A stretch of DNA of 47,223 bases from Chitinophagaceae bacterium (GCA_025933775.1 JAICZH010000012.1:1-47223), one strand, 5' to 3'. Positions 23,109-31,098 are shown, counted from the stretch's first letter. Notes: a model not told the origin generated them from the letters alone. Made by a program: numbers and translations.

Positions 23109-23327
23109 TTATTTGTACCTGAATATGATGCGACCTCTTGATAAATCGTAAGGGCTCATTTCTACACCTACCTTGTCGCCCGGCAAAATTCTTATGTAAT
23201 GCATACGCATCTTACCAGAAATAGTAGCCAAAATTTCATGCCCGTTTTCAAGCTTAACCCTGAACATCGCATTGGATAAGGCTTCCAGGATGGTTCCGTC
23301 TTGTTTAATGAGAGCTTGCTTGGCCAT
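23109..23327 (-). CDS. infA: Translation initiation factor IF-1
   Basis: 72 residues, one OB-fold S1 domain: [67 protein letters not shown]. It binds the 30S A-site with IF-2 and IF-3. It is the first gene of the run infA-rpmJ-rpsM-rpsK-rpsD-rpoA-rplQ. The spc operon genes that usually precede it are not adjacent: the next gene upstream (23417) is divergent. It has its own promoter (23344-23376). Confidence 0.98.
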   Translation of the reverse strand: MAKQALIKQDGTILEALSNAMFRVKLENGHEILATISGKMRMHYIRILPGDKVGVEMSPYDLSRGRIIFRYK

Positions 23328-23343
23328 ATTGATTTTGGGAGCG

Positions 23344-23376
23344 CAAAGATAAGTTTAAATATTCTAATTTTGCAAA
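23344..23376 (-). promoter_or_regulatory. Promoter of the infA-rplQ operon (TTTG-N21-TATCTTTG)
   Basis: Minus strand: TTTG (23373-23376), 21 nt, then TATCTTTG (23344-23351). This fits the Bacteroidota -33/-7 promoter. The infA ATG is 17 nt beyond the box. The AT-rich gap is shared with the divergent lipoprotein gene. Confidence 0.75.
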
Positions 23377-23416
23377 AAAAGGATTAAATTACGTTTAATT
23401 TTAAAAAAATCCCTAT

Positions 23417-24088
23417 ATGAAAATTAAATATTTCTTATTCGCAACAGCGCTGCTTTTTATTTTTTCTTGTAAAAAATCATCTACCCCCAATAATTCCCAA
23501 ACAGATAATTATTTAACAACTTCGGCGGGAAGTACCTGGAATTACCATGAAATAGATTCTTCAGGAAGCACTCCGGTAAATAGTGATTACACGATAACTT
23601 CTACCAATAAAGACAGCCTGATAAATGGAAGAAGCTATCATGTGTATAATATTTCTTCCGGCGGCAATCAATATTTAAACGTAAGTGGAAATGATTATTA
23701 TCAATTTGATTCGTTACCATCTGCTCTTGGTACAACAACTTTTGAAAGGCTATATTTGAAAGATAATGCGAATGTAGGAACCAATTGGACGCAAGACCTT
23801 TCTGTAACTGTGCAGGGAGTGCCTGTTCCAGTTCAACTTAGTTATTCCATTGTAGAAAAAGGAATTTCAAGAACCATAAATGGCAAAGATTATTCTGATG
23901 TAATACATGTTTCAACAACAATTTCATCGTCATTTATTCCCGCAGCAAATCTTACAACCAGCATTGATAGTTACTATGCAAAAAAATATGGCTTAATAGA
24001 AAGCAGTACTATTATTTCACTTAATTATTTAGGATTTGTACAAAATGTAAATGTAGAAACGAAAATCGTAAGCGCTAATCTTTTATAA
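23417..24088 (+). CDS. Lipoprotein of unknown function
   Basis: 223 residues. Lipobox with Cys18 (LLFIFSCKKSS), then a Ser/Asn/Thr-rich linker, so a lipid anchor in the envelope is expected. The body is beta-rich with repeated aromatic and Ser/Thr turns (SAGSTWNYHEIDSSG, GRSYHVYNISSGG, LYLKDNANVGTNWTQDL). It ends in DSYYAKKYGLIESSTII, a pattern seen in Bacteroidota secreted lipoproteins with a lipocalin-like barrel. No named domain is recognised. Divergent from infA; converges with the hypothetical gene at 24090 with one base between the stops. Confidence 0.75.
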   Translation: MKIKYFLFATALLFIFSCKKSSTPNNSQTDNYLTTSAGSTWNYHEIDSSGSTPVNSDYTITSTNKDSLINGRSYHVYNISSGGNQYLNVSGNDYYQFDSLPSALGTTTFERLYLKDNANVGTNWTQDLSVTVQGVPVPVQLSYSIVEKGISRTINGKDYSDVIHVSTTISSSFIPAANLTTSIDSYYAKKYGLIESSTIISLNYLGFVQNVNVETKIVSANLL

Positions 24089-24089
24089 T

Positions 24090-24494
24090 TTATATCACAT
24101 CATCAGTCAGATGCACTTTCGTCATTGCATGATAATGATTTTGCAACTGATGTACCGAAATAGCTTCATTCATAATGCGTCTTTGATTTCTGTACCACAA
24201 CTCCAAATGTGAAAAATCATTCTCTTTAGGAATTTGAAGTCTAAAGGCGCCTTTCATATATTTTACAGAACCATCATCGTTTACCTGCTTTTGAAATTTT
24301 AATCTCGTCAATTGCTTATCATCAAGGGGCAACGGATACAGGTCTTCATCTTTGAACCAAAAATCCTGTATGCCGGTGTACACGCTGATTTCTTTTTCAT
24401 CGTGATTAAAATCTGTTACTTCTCCTTCCCAAGCCTGGCCATCACTTTGGGCAAGTACATAATCGCCGGCTTTTAAATCGCTAAACTTTATCAT
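24090..24494 (-). CDS. Conserved hypothetical protein
   Basis: 134 residues, no signal peptide. The N-terminus (KFSDLKAGDYVLAQSDGQAWEGEVTDFNHDEKEISVYTG) looks like an SH3/KOW-like barrel. The rest is mixed, ending in two helices (NQRRIMNEAISVHQLQNHYHAM). A Bacteroidota protein of this type is known to me only as hypothetical. It is cytoplasmic by inference. Its stop abuts that of the convergent lipoprotein gene (one base), so antisense overlap of the 3' UTRs is expected. Confidence 0.65.
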   Translation of the reverse strand: MIKFSDLKAGDYVLAQSDGQAWEGEVTDFNHDEKEISVYTGIQDFWFKDEDLYPLPLDDKQLTRLKFQKQVNDDGSVKYMKGAFRLQIPKENDFSHLELWYRNQRRIMNEAISVHQLQNHYHAMTKVHLTDDVI

Positions 24495-24614
24495 GCTAAA
24501 TAATTTAAACTAAATTATAAATGAAAATAAAACTAAGAGAAAAAAAACATAAGACAAAAACATTTTTTGCATTTTTGTACAAATAATATTTATTACTTTT
24601 TGAAATTTTATATT

Positions 24615-25103
24615 TTGGATGATAAAATATTAATAAGAAAAATTATTGCAGGTGATGATGCAAAACTTGCAACCATCATCCGCAATTCTTTAGAAGAATT
24701 TAATGCTGCAAAGCCCGGCACTGTTTATTTTGATGAAACGACTGATTCTTTACACGAATTATTTAAAACTGAGAAGTCGGCATACTTTGTTGCTGAAATA
24801 AACGGAGAAGTAGTTGCCGGTGGCGGAATATTTCCTACAAAAGGATTACCCGGCGCTACTTGTGAACTGGTAAAAATGTATGTATCCAAAGCTGCGAGAG
24901 GCAAAGGATTGGGAAAAATATTATTAGACCGATGCATTCGGGCAGCACAACAAAATGGTTTTAAAAGAATGTATATCGAAACCATGCCAGAACTTAACCG
25001 TGCCATTGCTATGTATCAAAAAAACGGATTCAATTTTATTCCTTCATCACTTGGCAATAGCGGCCATTCCGGCTGCGATTTATTTATGATAAAAAATTTA
25101 TAA
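24615..25103 (+). CDS. GNAT family N-acetyltransferase
   Basis: 162 residues from a TTG at 24615 (reading MDDKILIRKIIAGDD...); the track start (24567) is also TTG and adds unrelated sequence, and no in-frame ATG is available. GNAT core: IRKIIAGDDAKLATIIRNSLEEF, YFVAEINGEVVAGGGIF, CELVKMYVSKAARGKGLGKILLDR with the R/Q-x-x-G-x-G/A acetyl-CoA loop (RGKGLG), and MYQKNGFNFI. It acetylates a small molecule or protein; the substrate is not known. Monocistronic, between a convergent region and the DUF4954 gene. Confidence 0.85.
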   Translation: MDDKILIRKIIAGDDAKLATIIRNSLEEFNAAKPGTVYFDETTDSLHELFKTEKSAYFVAEINGEVVAGGGIFPTKGLPGATCELVKMYVSKAARGKGLGKILLDRCIRAAQQNGFKRMYIETMPELNRAIAMYQKNGFNFIPSSLGNSGHSGCDLFMIKNL

Positions 25104-25145
25104 GCCTTACGAACAAACGCCAAAAAATTTATCCGGCATTATTTG

Positions 25146-25168
25146 AAACTAACGGTAACGCATAAACG
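25146..25168. repeat. Interspersed repeat, copy E
   Basis: AAACTAACGGTAACGCATAA then ACG, 22 nt identical to the copies at 12691 and 44596, between the GNAT and DUF4954 genes. Confidence 0.85.
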
Positions 25169-25212
25169 AACCAAATCCATCGCCTTATTTTTCTTTATCG
25201 TAGAAACATAAA

Positions 25213-25220
25213 TATATTTG
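25213..25220 (+). promoter_or_regulatory. Promoter -7 box (TATATTTG) of the DUF4954 gene
   Basis: TATATTTG lies 70 nt before the ATG at 25291, predicting a leader of about 65 nt. Confidence 0.5.
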
Positions 25221-25290
25221 TCTTGATTCTTTTCTGCCGGAGGTTTCAGAAAACTTTTATTTAAATTTATAACGTACTAATGAAGATAAT

Positions 25291-27405
25291 ATGAACATAA
25301 TCACAAAACATCCTGTAAATAATTTAGGATATAATTTTATTGAACAAAAATATTTACCCAAAAATGAAGATGAATATTACCTGCGCAATAAACAAAATAA
25401 AAATAGTGGCAATTATCGCAAACTTACCAGCCGCGAAAAAGAAATTCTCATTCGCAGCGATAATACTTCCGATGACTGGAACCAGATTTTAGTATCAGAT
25501 GCATTTGATCCGGTGCTGGTAAGAAATTGTAAATTTTTTGGACTGGTGCGCATTGGAAAATTAGAACCATATTATCTCGAGTTTCATAATCTTCGCATGC
25601 CCGTTGGCATTTACAACAGCACCATTATCAGTTGCGATTTCGGCGATAATATTTGTGTGGATAATGCGCATTATTTAAGTCATTACATAATTGGCAATGA
25701 AGTAATGATTGCAAATGTAAATGAACTCGCTGCAACCGATCATTCAAAATTTGGTAATGGAATTTTAAAAGAAGGAGAAACGGAAATAGCCAGAATATGG
25801 ATGGAAGTACGCAATGAAACCGGCGGCAGGCGCGTAATTCCATTTGAAAGCATGTTGCCGGGCGATGCCTATTTGTGGAGCAATTATCCCAACGATAAAG
25901 AATTATTGCAAAAATTTATTGAGCTTACACAAAAAGAATTTGACATAAAACGGGGGCATTATGGAACCATCGGCGATCGAAGTGTTTTAAAAGACTGCAA
26001 CATTATAAAAGATGTGTGCATTGGAACCGATGCATATATTAAAGGAGCTAATAAATTAAAAAATCTCACCATCAACAGTGATGAAAAACGCACTTCACAA
26101 ATCGGGGAAGGATGTGAAATTGTAAACGGCATAGTTGGATATGGTTGCAAAATTTTTTATGGCGTAAAGGCTGTACGATTTGTGATGGCATCCCATTCGC
26201 AATTAAAATATGGAGCAAGATTGATCAATTCTTTTCTCGGAAACAACTCAACTATTTCATGTTGTGAAGTGTTGAATTCACTTATTTTTCCTGCGCATGA
26301 GCAGCATCACAACAATTCATTTTTATGCGCCTCTTTAGTAATGGGCCAAAGTAATATTGCTGCCGGCGCAACTATCGGCAGCAATCATAATAGCCGCGGC
26401 GCTGATGGGGAAATTATTGCCGGGCGTGGCTTCTGGCCTGGCTTGTGTGTAAGTTTAAAACATAATTCCAAATTCGCTTCGTTTACTATTTTATCCAAAG
26501 CCGATTTTCCTTTTGAATTAAATATATCGCTTCCTTTTTGTTTGGTAAATAATGATGTTGCTCAAAATAAATTGCTGATAATGCCGGGTTATTGGTTCAT
26601 GTACAATATGTATGCAATGGCGCGCAATAGCTGGAAGTTTGAGGACAGAGATAACAGAACAGAAAAAATTCAGCACATTGAATATAATTATTTAGCGCCC
26701 GATACAATAAATGAAATGTTTGATGCAATTAAAATATTATTGCAATTGAAAGCTGATAAGAATGGAAATTATTTTGCGAAAGGTTTTGAAAACAGCGATC
26801 GTAAAACAGAAATAATAAAAGTACCGCAAGCCATAAAGTTATTCCATGAATTAATTTTATTTTATAGCATCAATCAAATGACAGAACATTTTATTGCAAA
26901 TAAATTTTCTTCTTTTGATGAATTTAAAAAAAGTATCCCGATAAAAATTGAAAGACAAAAATGGATTAATGTTGGCGGACAATTAATTATTGCGCAGGAA
27001 ATTGATAAATTAAAATCGGATATTAAAAGAAATAAAATTACTTCCTGGAACCAAATACATGATTTTTATAAAAAGTGCGGCGCAGTTTATACAAAAGATA
27101 AATTAATTCATGCCTACACTTCATTACTTGAAATTGAAAATATAACATCCAAACAATTTACAAAAGAAATATTTACAAAATTGCTCAAAAAATCAATTGA
27201 TACCAAAACGTGGATGGGCAAAGGGATCTATGAATCGCGTGCCAAAGATTATAAAAATCCTTTTCGCAAAATGGTGTATGAAAGTAATGATGAAATGAAC
27301 TCGGTAATGGGCCGCCTTGAGGATAATCAATTTATACAAGATCAATTAGCAGAAACTGATAAATATAAAAAAGTTATCAGTGATATTATAAAAAAAATAA
27401 AATAA
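25291..27405 (+). CDS. DUF4954 family protein, left-handed beta-helix nucleotidyltransferase-like
   Basis: 704 residues. N-terminal region (about 1-70) is helical. The middle (about 85-430) carries repeated V/I-x-x-C/N-x hexapeptide-like strands (NCKFFGLVRIGK, STIISCDFGDNICVDNAHYL, DCNIIKDVCIGTDAYIKGA, GCEIVNGIVGYGCKIFYGV), indicating a left-handed beta-helix as in sugar-nucleotide acyl- and nucleotidyltransferases. The C-terminal third is helical. DUF4954 is known from Bacteroidota and spirochaetes, and its reaction is not established. No signal peptide, so cytoplasmic. A bidirectional terminator follows. Confidence 0.88.
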   Translation: MNIITKHPVNNLGYNFIEQKYLPKNEDEYYLRNKQNKNSGNYRKLTSREKEILIRSDNTSDDWNQILVSDAFDPVLVRNCKFFGLVRIGKLEPYYLEFHNLRMPVGIYNSTIISCDFGDNICVDNAHYLSHYIIGNEVMIANVNELAATDHSKFGNGILKEGETEIARIWMEVRNETGGRRVIPFESMLPGDAYLWSNYPNDKELLQKFIELTQKEFDIKRGHYGTIGDRSVLKDCNIIKDVCIGTDAYIKGANKLKNLTINSDEKRTSQIGEGCEIVNGIVGYGCKIFYGVKAVRFVMASHSQLKYGARLINSFLGNNSTISCCEVLNSLIFPAHEQHHNNSFLCASLVMGQSNIAAGATIGSNHNSRGADGEIIAGRGFWPGLCVSLKHNSKFASFTILSKADFPFELNISLPFCLVNNDVAQNKLLIMPGYWFMYNMYAMARNSWKFEDRDNRTEKIQHIEYNYLAPDTINEMFDAIKILLQLKADKNGNYFAKGFENSDRKTEIIKVPQAIKLFHELILFYSINQMTEHFIANKFSSFDEFKKSIPIKIERQKWINVGGQLIIAQEIDKLKSDIKRNKITSWNQIHDFYKKCGAVYTKDKLIHAYTSLLEIENITSKQFTKEIFTKLLKKSIDTKTWMGKGIYESRAKDYKNPFRKMVYESNDEMNSVMGRLEDNQFIQDQLAETDKYKKVISDIIKKIK

Positions 27406-27452
27406 TATTACTATCAAAAAAAATTTTATCACACTTATCCTCATTTCAAAAA

Positions 27453-27485
27453 ATAAAAAAAGCCGCATAGAAATGCGGCGTTTTG
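27453..27485. terminator. Bidirectional rho-independent terminator
   Basis: GCCGCAT (27462-27468) pairs with ATGCGGC (27473-27479), with loop AGAA. On the minus side a long T-run follows (CTTTTTTTATTTTTT), on the plus side GTTTTGTT. It ends the DUF4954 gene and the convergent secreted-protein gene. Confidence 0.85.
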
Positions 27486-27538
27486 TTAAGAACCAGTAAG
27501 GTTCTGTAACCCCCAAAGAAAACGAGTTGAATTATTTA

Positions 27539-27928
27539 TTAATTATTTATCGCAAGCACTCTGGTTTCGCTCAGTTGCACATCCCCATTAATATCAACAT
27601 GCTTGAGACGATAAAAATATTTTTGTTTATTTACAGATGGCTTATCCAAACATTCGTAACAATCACAGTTAGGTTTTTGTGGGTCGGGGCCCATTACCAG
27701 CGCAATTGTTTTAAAATTTTTACCATCATTGCTTCTTTGTATTTCAAAATAATTAGTTGGCGTTTTATTATCAGTTGCCCAGTCAAGTATTATTTTTTTC
27801 TGAACTGTGTTAACGGTAAAACTGGTATAATTTATTTTCAGCATCTGGGCTTGACTCATTCCCGTCAAACCAATCAATGTAAAAATTGACACCATAAAAA
27901 AACATTTGTTTAAATTTTTTGTATTCAT
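27539..27928 (-). CDS. Secreted stand-alone Fn3-like domain protein
   Basis: 129 residues with signal peptide (MNTKNLNKCFFMVSIFTLIGLTGMSQAQ). The mature 100 residues match the Fn3/beta-sandwich pattern that precedes type IX secretion sorting tails in large Bacteroidota proteins: KIILDWATDNKTPTNYFEIQRSNDGKNFKTIA...YFYRLKHVDINGDVQLSE. No sorting tail and no catalytic domain is attached, so it is a lone module. It carries CDCYEC, a Cys-rich insert not common in this fold. Function is not known; a truncated remnant of a larger surface protein is possible but a good signal peptide and stop argue for an intact gene. Confidence 0.75.
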   Translation of the reverse strand: MNTKNLNKCFFMVSIFTLIGLTGMSQAQMLKINYTSFTVNTVQKKIILDWATDNKTPTNYFEIQRSNDGKNFKTIALVMGPDPQKPNCDCYECLDKPSVNKQKYFYRLKHVDINGDVQLSETRVLAINN

Positions 27929-28988
27929 TGCTTAAAATTTTTAAATGATTAATTGCAATGAATATTGGATGACGATTCAATTACACTAAGTATTGGAAAT
28001 AATTTTTGTTATTTATTTATATTGTAGAAACTACTGCTCACTTTCCAAAAAATAGATTTTTGTAATGGTTTACCGGCTGAAAAAATGATTTTCAGAACCT
28101 ATAAATGCATTTTGATTTCTTTTTATAAAGCAAGGTTGTATAAACTGATGCTTATACCAAAAAGAAAAAGCCTGAGCAAAATAAGATAGGAAAGTTAAAT
28201 TAGTAAGCATTGAAATCTTACTATTAGATGTAGAGTTTCTATTCATTTCTTGGGTTTGAGGTTTACAATTAAAAATACCATTTCAGGAGTTTCAAGGAAG
28301 GATAGGGAATTGCCGGATAATACAGGAAAAATTTTGGTATGAAATGAGAACGTTGAGGTAAACATTTTCACTTACAGATGCAAACATAGAGTACAAATTC
28401 CAAAAATGCAAGGCCGTAAATTTACTATTTTATTTAAATTAGAAAATGTATAATCAATAAAATTAAATATTGAATACAATCTAATTAATAAACCAAATAC
28501 AAGCATATTACATCAAAAAAATAAAAAATAATTAGTTCATTTCAAAATTATAATATCATAGGCTTTCTTTTTCCCCTCTCCATTATAAAGTTCAAAAACT
28601 GACAATATTTCAAATTGCACAACCTTCAAAATTTTTTGTTAACTATAAAAAGAAATGCAAAATCCAATCATACATTAAGCTTATTTTTCATAAATAATTA
28701 AATTTGAAAATAAAAATAAATCCTGCATTATATATTACTAATTATCAGTAGAATATTAATATCATTATGACAATATTACTGAAAAAATATTTTTGTTATC
28801 ATGTTGATTAAATCTTACAAAATCTTAGCTATTTAATCTTTTTTTAAATTATCATATAATATATTAAATACATGATAATAAATTATTTATTTAATATTTT
28901 TCAAACTAATTATTTTAGTAATATCTTTTTTAAATGTTTTTATAATATACTAAATAGTTTAGTTTTAAATTTTTATTATCTTTGGACA
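27929..28988. other. Gene-free AT-rich stretch between divergent genes
   Basis: About 1.06 kb with no ORF above 40 codons that has coding character. I see no tRNA, rRNA, repeat family member or transposase remnant. The first half (about 28010-28430) is somewhat less AT-rich than the second half (about 28430-28980), which is almost pure A/T. A tiny ORF at 28086 (34 codons) is not supported. It could hold regulatory sequence, an unrecognised small RNA, or a decayed gene. The LEA14-like gene's promoter lies at its right end. Confidence 0.6.
28977..28984 (+). promoter_or_regulatory. Promoter -7 box (TATCTTTG), possibly leaderless
   Basis: TATCTTTG ends 5 nt before the ATG at 28989, so the transcript likely starts at or beside the start codon. 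It shows that the track start at 28872 is too early. Confidence 0.6.
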
Positions 28989-29438
28989 ATGAAGATTTTC
29001 GGAGGAATATTTTTATTGATTGGAATGGCAATTTTGTCATGCTCCTCTCCTAAAGATTTGGAGTATAAAAATTTTTCAAATTTCTCGGTTGAAAGGCTGG
29101 GCTTTAACAAATCAACCTTAAGCATGGATTTGGAATATTACAATCCCAACAATTTCGGAATGCAATTGCGAAACAGCGACCTGGATATTTTTATTAATGG
29201 AATTTTATTAGGTCATAGCTCACAGGATACTTTGATAACAATCCCGCGAAGAAATACTTTTATTCTTCCAATAAAATTTGATGTGGATATGCAAAACATT
29301 TATAAAAATGCATGGAATACTTTAACCGGAAAAGAGGTAACTGTAAAATTAACGGGCAGGTTAAAAATCGGAAAAGCAAATGTATTTATGAGCCTGCCGG
29401 TGAATTATGAGACAAAGGAGACTTTTTCTTTATTTTAA
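28989..29438 (+). CDS. LEA14-like (WHy domain) lipoprotein
   Basis: 149 residues from the ATG at 28989, chosen over the longer track start because a promoter box sits just before it and the lipobox follows (LLIGMAILSC, Cys18). The body is a LEA type 2 / WHy beta sandwich: LGFNKSTLSMDLEYYNPNNFGMQLRNSDLDIFING, RRNTFILPIKFDV and a closing LTGRLKIGKANVFMSLPVNYETKE. In plants WHy domains stabilise proteins under water stress; in bacteria the role of this lipid-anchored form is not known. Convergent with the HMA gene, with 5 nt between the ends. Confidence 0.8.
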   Translation: MKIFGGIFLLIGMAILSCSSPKDLEYKNFSNFSVERLGFNKSTLSMDLEYYNPNNFGMQLRNSDLDIFINGILLGHSSQDTLITIPRRNTFILPIKFDVDMQNIYKNAWNTLTGKEVTVKLTGRLKIGKANVFMSLPVNYETKETFSLF

Positions 29439-29443
29439 ATAAA

Positions 29444-29797
29444 TTATTTTTTGGAAGGCGCAGGCTGCGTAAGATGTTGACAAGTTATCGGAAGTCTTTT
29501 ATAAGCATCAGGGTCGGCGGTTACATCATCTGCATCATAGCCGAGATTTGCCAACGCTGTTTTAAGATTTTCAACATTCGTTCTATCGGTATAATATACA
29601 AAAGTAACTGTGTGGTTGCGATAATCAGCTTTTACTGATGCTACGCCATCTTCATGTGCAAGATGATTTTCAATCCGGGTTTTACAGGCTTCACATTGTA
29701 CACCCGGAGTTTTAATAACAACTTTCTTTGTTTGTTGGGCAATACTTGCCATAGTAAAAGCAATTAACAACAAGGCAGTAAGTAAAATAGTTTTCAA
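29444..29797 (-). CDS. Secreted heavy-metal-associated (HMA) domain protein
   Basis: 117 residues from a TTG at 29797; no ATG gives an intact signal peptide (MKTILLTALLLIAFTMASIAQQ). The rest is a ferredoxin-like HMA fold with VKTPGVQCEACKTRIENHL (CxxC, Cu/Zn binding), GVASVKADYRNHTVTFVYY and LANLGYDADDV. It likely binds a soft metal such as copper in the periplasm; no partner ATPase or copper gene is near. The TAGATTTG promoter box overlaps the pyrE stop codon. A C-terminal Pro-rich tail (TQPAPSKK) follows. Metal choice is not known. Confidence 0.82.
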   Translation of the reverse strand: MKTILLTALLLIAFTMASIAQQTKKVVIKTPGVQCEACKTRIENHLAHEDGVASVKADYRNHTVTFVYYTDRTNVENLKTALANLGYDADDVTADPDAYKRLPITCQHLTQPAPSKK

Positions 29798-29812
29798 CTG
29801 GAAATATTTTTA

Positions 29813-29820
29813 CAAATCTA
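29813..29820 (-). promoter_or_regulatory. Promoter -7 box (TAGATTTG) of the HMA gene, overlapping the pyrE stop
   Basis: TAGATTTG on the minus strand begins with the TAG stop of pyrE (29818-29820) and ends 15 nt before the TTG start of the HMA gene. Confidence 0.5.
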
Positions 29821-30453
29821 AGAATCCACCTTCCAACCGGCAGGATTTGCACGCCAGTTTAACAAGGTATTCTGATCTGATTCACTTACATAACTTTTTT
29901 CAATTGCCAAAGTAATGAGTGAATCATAATCAGTAAGGGCGCGAAGATAAATGTTTGCATTTTTAAATGAATCTTTGGCTTCTTTAAAGCCATAATTAAA
30001 AATAGAAACCATTCCTTCAATTTGCAATCCGGCATTTTTTAAAACTTCAGCCACCTGCAGACTGCTTTTGCCGGTAGAAATTAAATCTTCAATTATCACT
30101 ACTTTTTTTCCTGTTTCATAAAATCCTTCAATCTGGTTTCCCAGTCCATGTTCTTTTGGTTTGGGTCTTACATAAATAAAGGGAAGTTTCAATTGATCAG
30201 CTACCATAGCTCCCCATGCGATACCCGCAGTTGCAACGCCGGCAAGCATTTCAGCATCTTTATACGATTGAAAAATCAGATTACACATTTCTGATTTAAT
30301 AAAATCTCTCATGTATGGAAATGAAAGGATTTTTCGATTGTCGCAATAGATTGGGCTTTTCCAGCCACTTGCCCATGTAAAAGGTGTTTCAATACTTAAT
30401 TTAATTGCATTAATTTGTAAAAGTTTTTCAGCAACTGCTTTTCTATTATCCAT
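29818..30453 (-). CDS. pyrE: Orotate phosphoribosyltransferase
   Basis: 211 residues, normal length. PRPP-binding motif VVIIEDLISTGKSSL with the two acidic residues, IETPFTWASGWKSPIYCDNRKILSFPYMRDFI (orotate site and flexible loop), and YVRPKPKEHG (catalytic Lys loop). It converts orotate and PRPP to OMP in the cytoplasm. Divergent from the Nudix gene with 18 nt between starts, so the promoters overlap. It shares the pathway with pyrB and carA in this window; pyrC and pyrF are not here. Confidence 0.97.
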   Translation of the reverse strand: MDNRKAVAEKLLQINAIKLSIETPFTWASGWKSPIYCDNRKILSFPYMRDFIKSEMCNLIFQSYKDAEMLAGVATAGIAWGAMVADQLKLPFIYVRPKPKEHGLGNQIEGFYETGKKVVIIEDLISTGKSSLQVAEVLKNAGLQIEGMVSIFNYGFKEAKDSFKNANIYLRALTDYDSLITLAIEKSYVSESDQNTLLNWRANPAGWKVDS

Positions 30454-30471
30454 GCAGCGAAGATATAAGCT

Positions 30472-31098
30472 ATGAGCTACATAACAATTTATTTTGGCAA
30501 TAAACCTGTTTATTTATGCGATGCTTTCAGTAAAGAAATTGATTCAGTAAAGCATCATCCCGATGCGATATTTGTTGATGAAATTTCTAATGCAGCCATC
30601 AATTCATTGCTGCATGAAATAGATAAAAAAGAATTTCATGCAGGAATAATTTTTAATGAAAATTTTAATAAACTAAAAAAAGAATTTTTTAAACATTTTA
30701 AATTAGTAAAAACCGGCGGAGGTCTTATAAAAAACGATGCTGATGAAATACTCCTCATTTTCAGGAGAGGCAAATGGGATCTTCCAAAAGGCAAGATGGA
30801 TGCGGACGAAACGTTAGTTGAATGCGCAGTAAGAGAAGTGAAAGAAGAAACCGGATTAAAAAAAATAAAGACAGGAAAAGAAATTGAAATTACTTATCAT
30901 ACTTATGTAGAATATGGAAAACATATTCTCAAAGAATCGCATTGGTTTTTAATGAATGCAAAAAAAAGCGAGCCACTTATTCCGCAAACAGAAGAAGACA
31001 TTACTGATATTCGTTGGGTAAAAAAAGAAGATTTAAAAAATTATACGGATAATACGTATCCTACAATCCTATCTGTTTTAAAAAATATTAATGATTAA
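30472..31098 (+). CDS. Nudix hydrolase
   Basis: 208 residues. The perfect Nudix box starts at G107: GKMDADETLVECAVREVKEETGL fits Gx5Ex7REUxEExGU, whose glutamates bind Mg2+ for pyrophosphate hydrolysis. An N-terminal region (about 1-80) is an extra alpha/beta domain (YITIYFGNKPVYLCDAF) whose role I cannot name. The domain matches the Bacteroidota Nudix subgroup with an unknown substrate (a nucleoside or sugar-nucleotide diphosphate is likely). Divergent from pyrE; its 3' end overlaps the thioesterase gene by 11 nt. Confidence 0.9.
   Translation: MSYITIYFGNKPVYLCDAFSKEIDSVKHHPDAIFVDEISNAAINSLLHEIDKKEFHAGIIFNENFNKLKKEFFKHFKLVKTGGGLIKNDADEILLIFRRGKWDLPKGKMDADETLVECAVREVKEETGLKKIKTGKEIEITYHTYVEYGKHILKESHWFLMNAKKSEPLIPQTEEDITDIRWVKKEDLKNYTDNTYPTILSVLKNIND

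Noticed and set aside
28086-28190. A 34-codon ORF in the gene-free stretch
   Set aside because: No start signal, no recognisable protein pattern, and a neighbouring frame is as open; chance in A/T-rich DNA.
31088-31098. 11-nt overlap of the Nudix and thioesterase 3' ends as a regulatory antisense
   Set aside because: Short convergent overlaps of this size are common in compact genomes, and no structure is present to suggest regulation.
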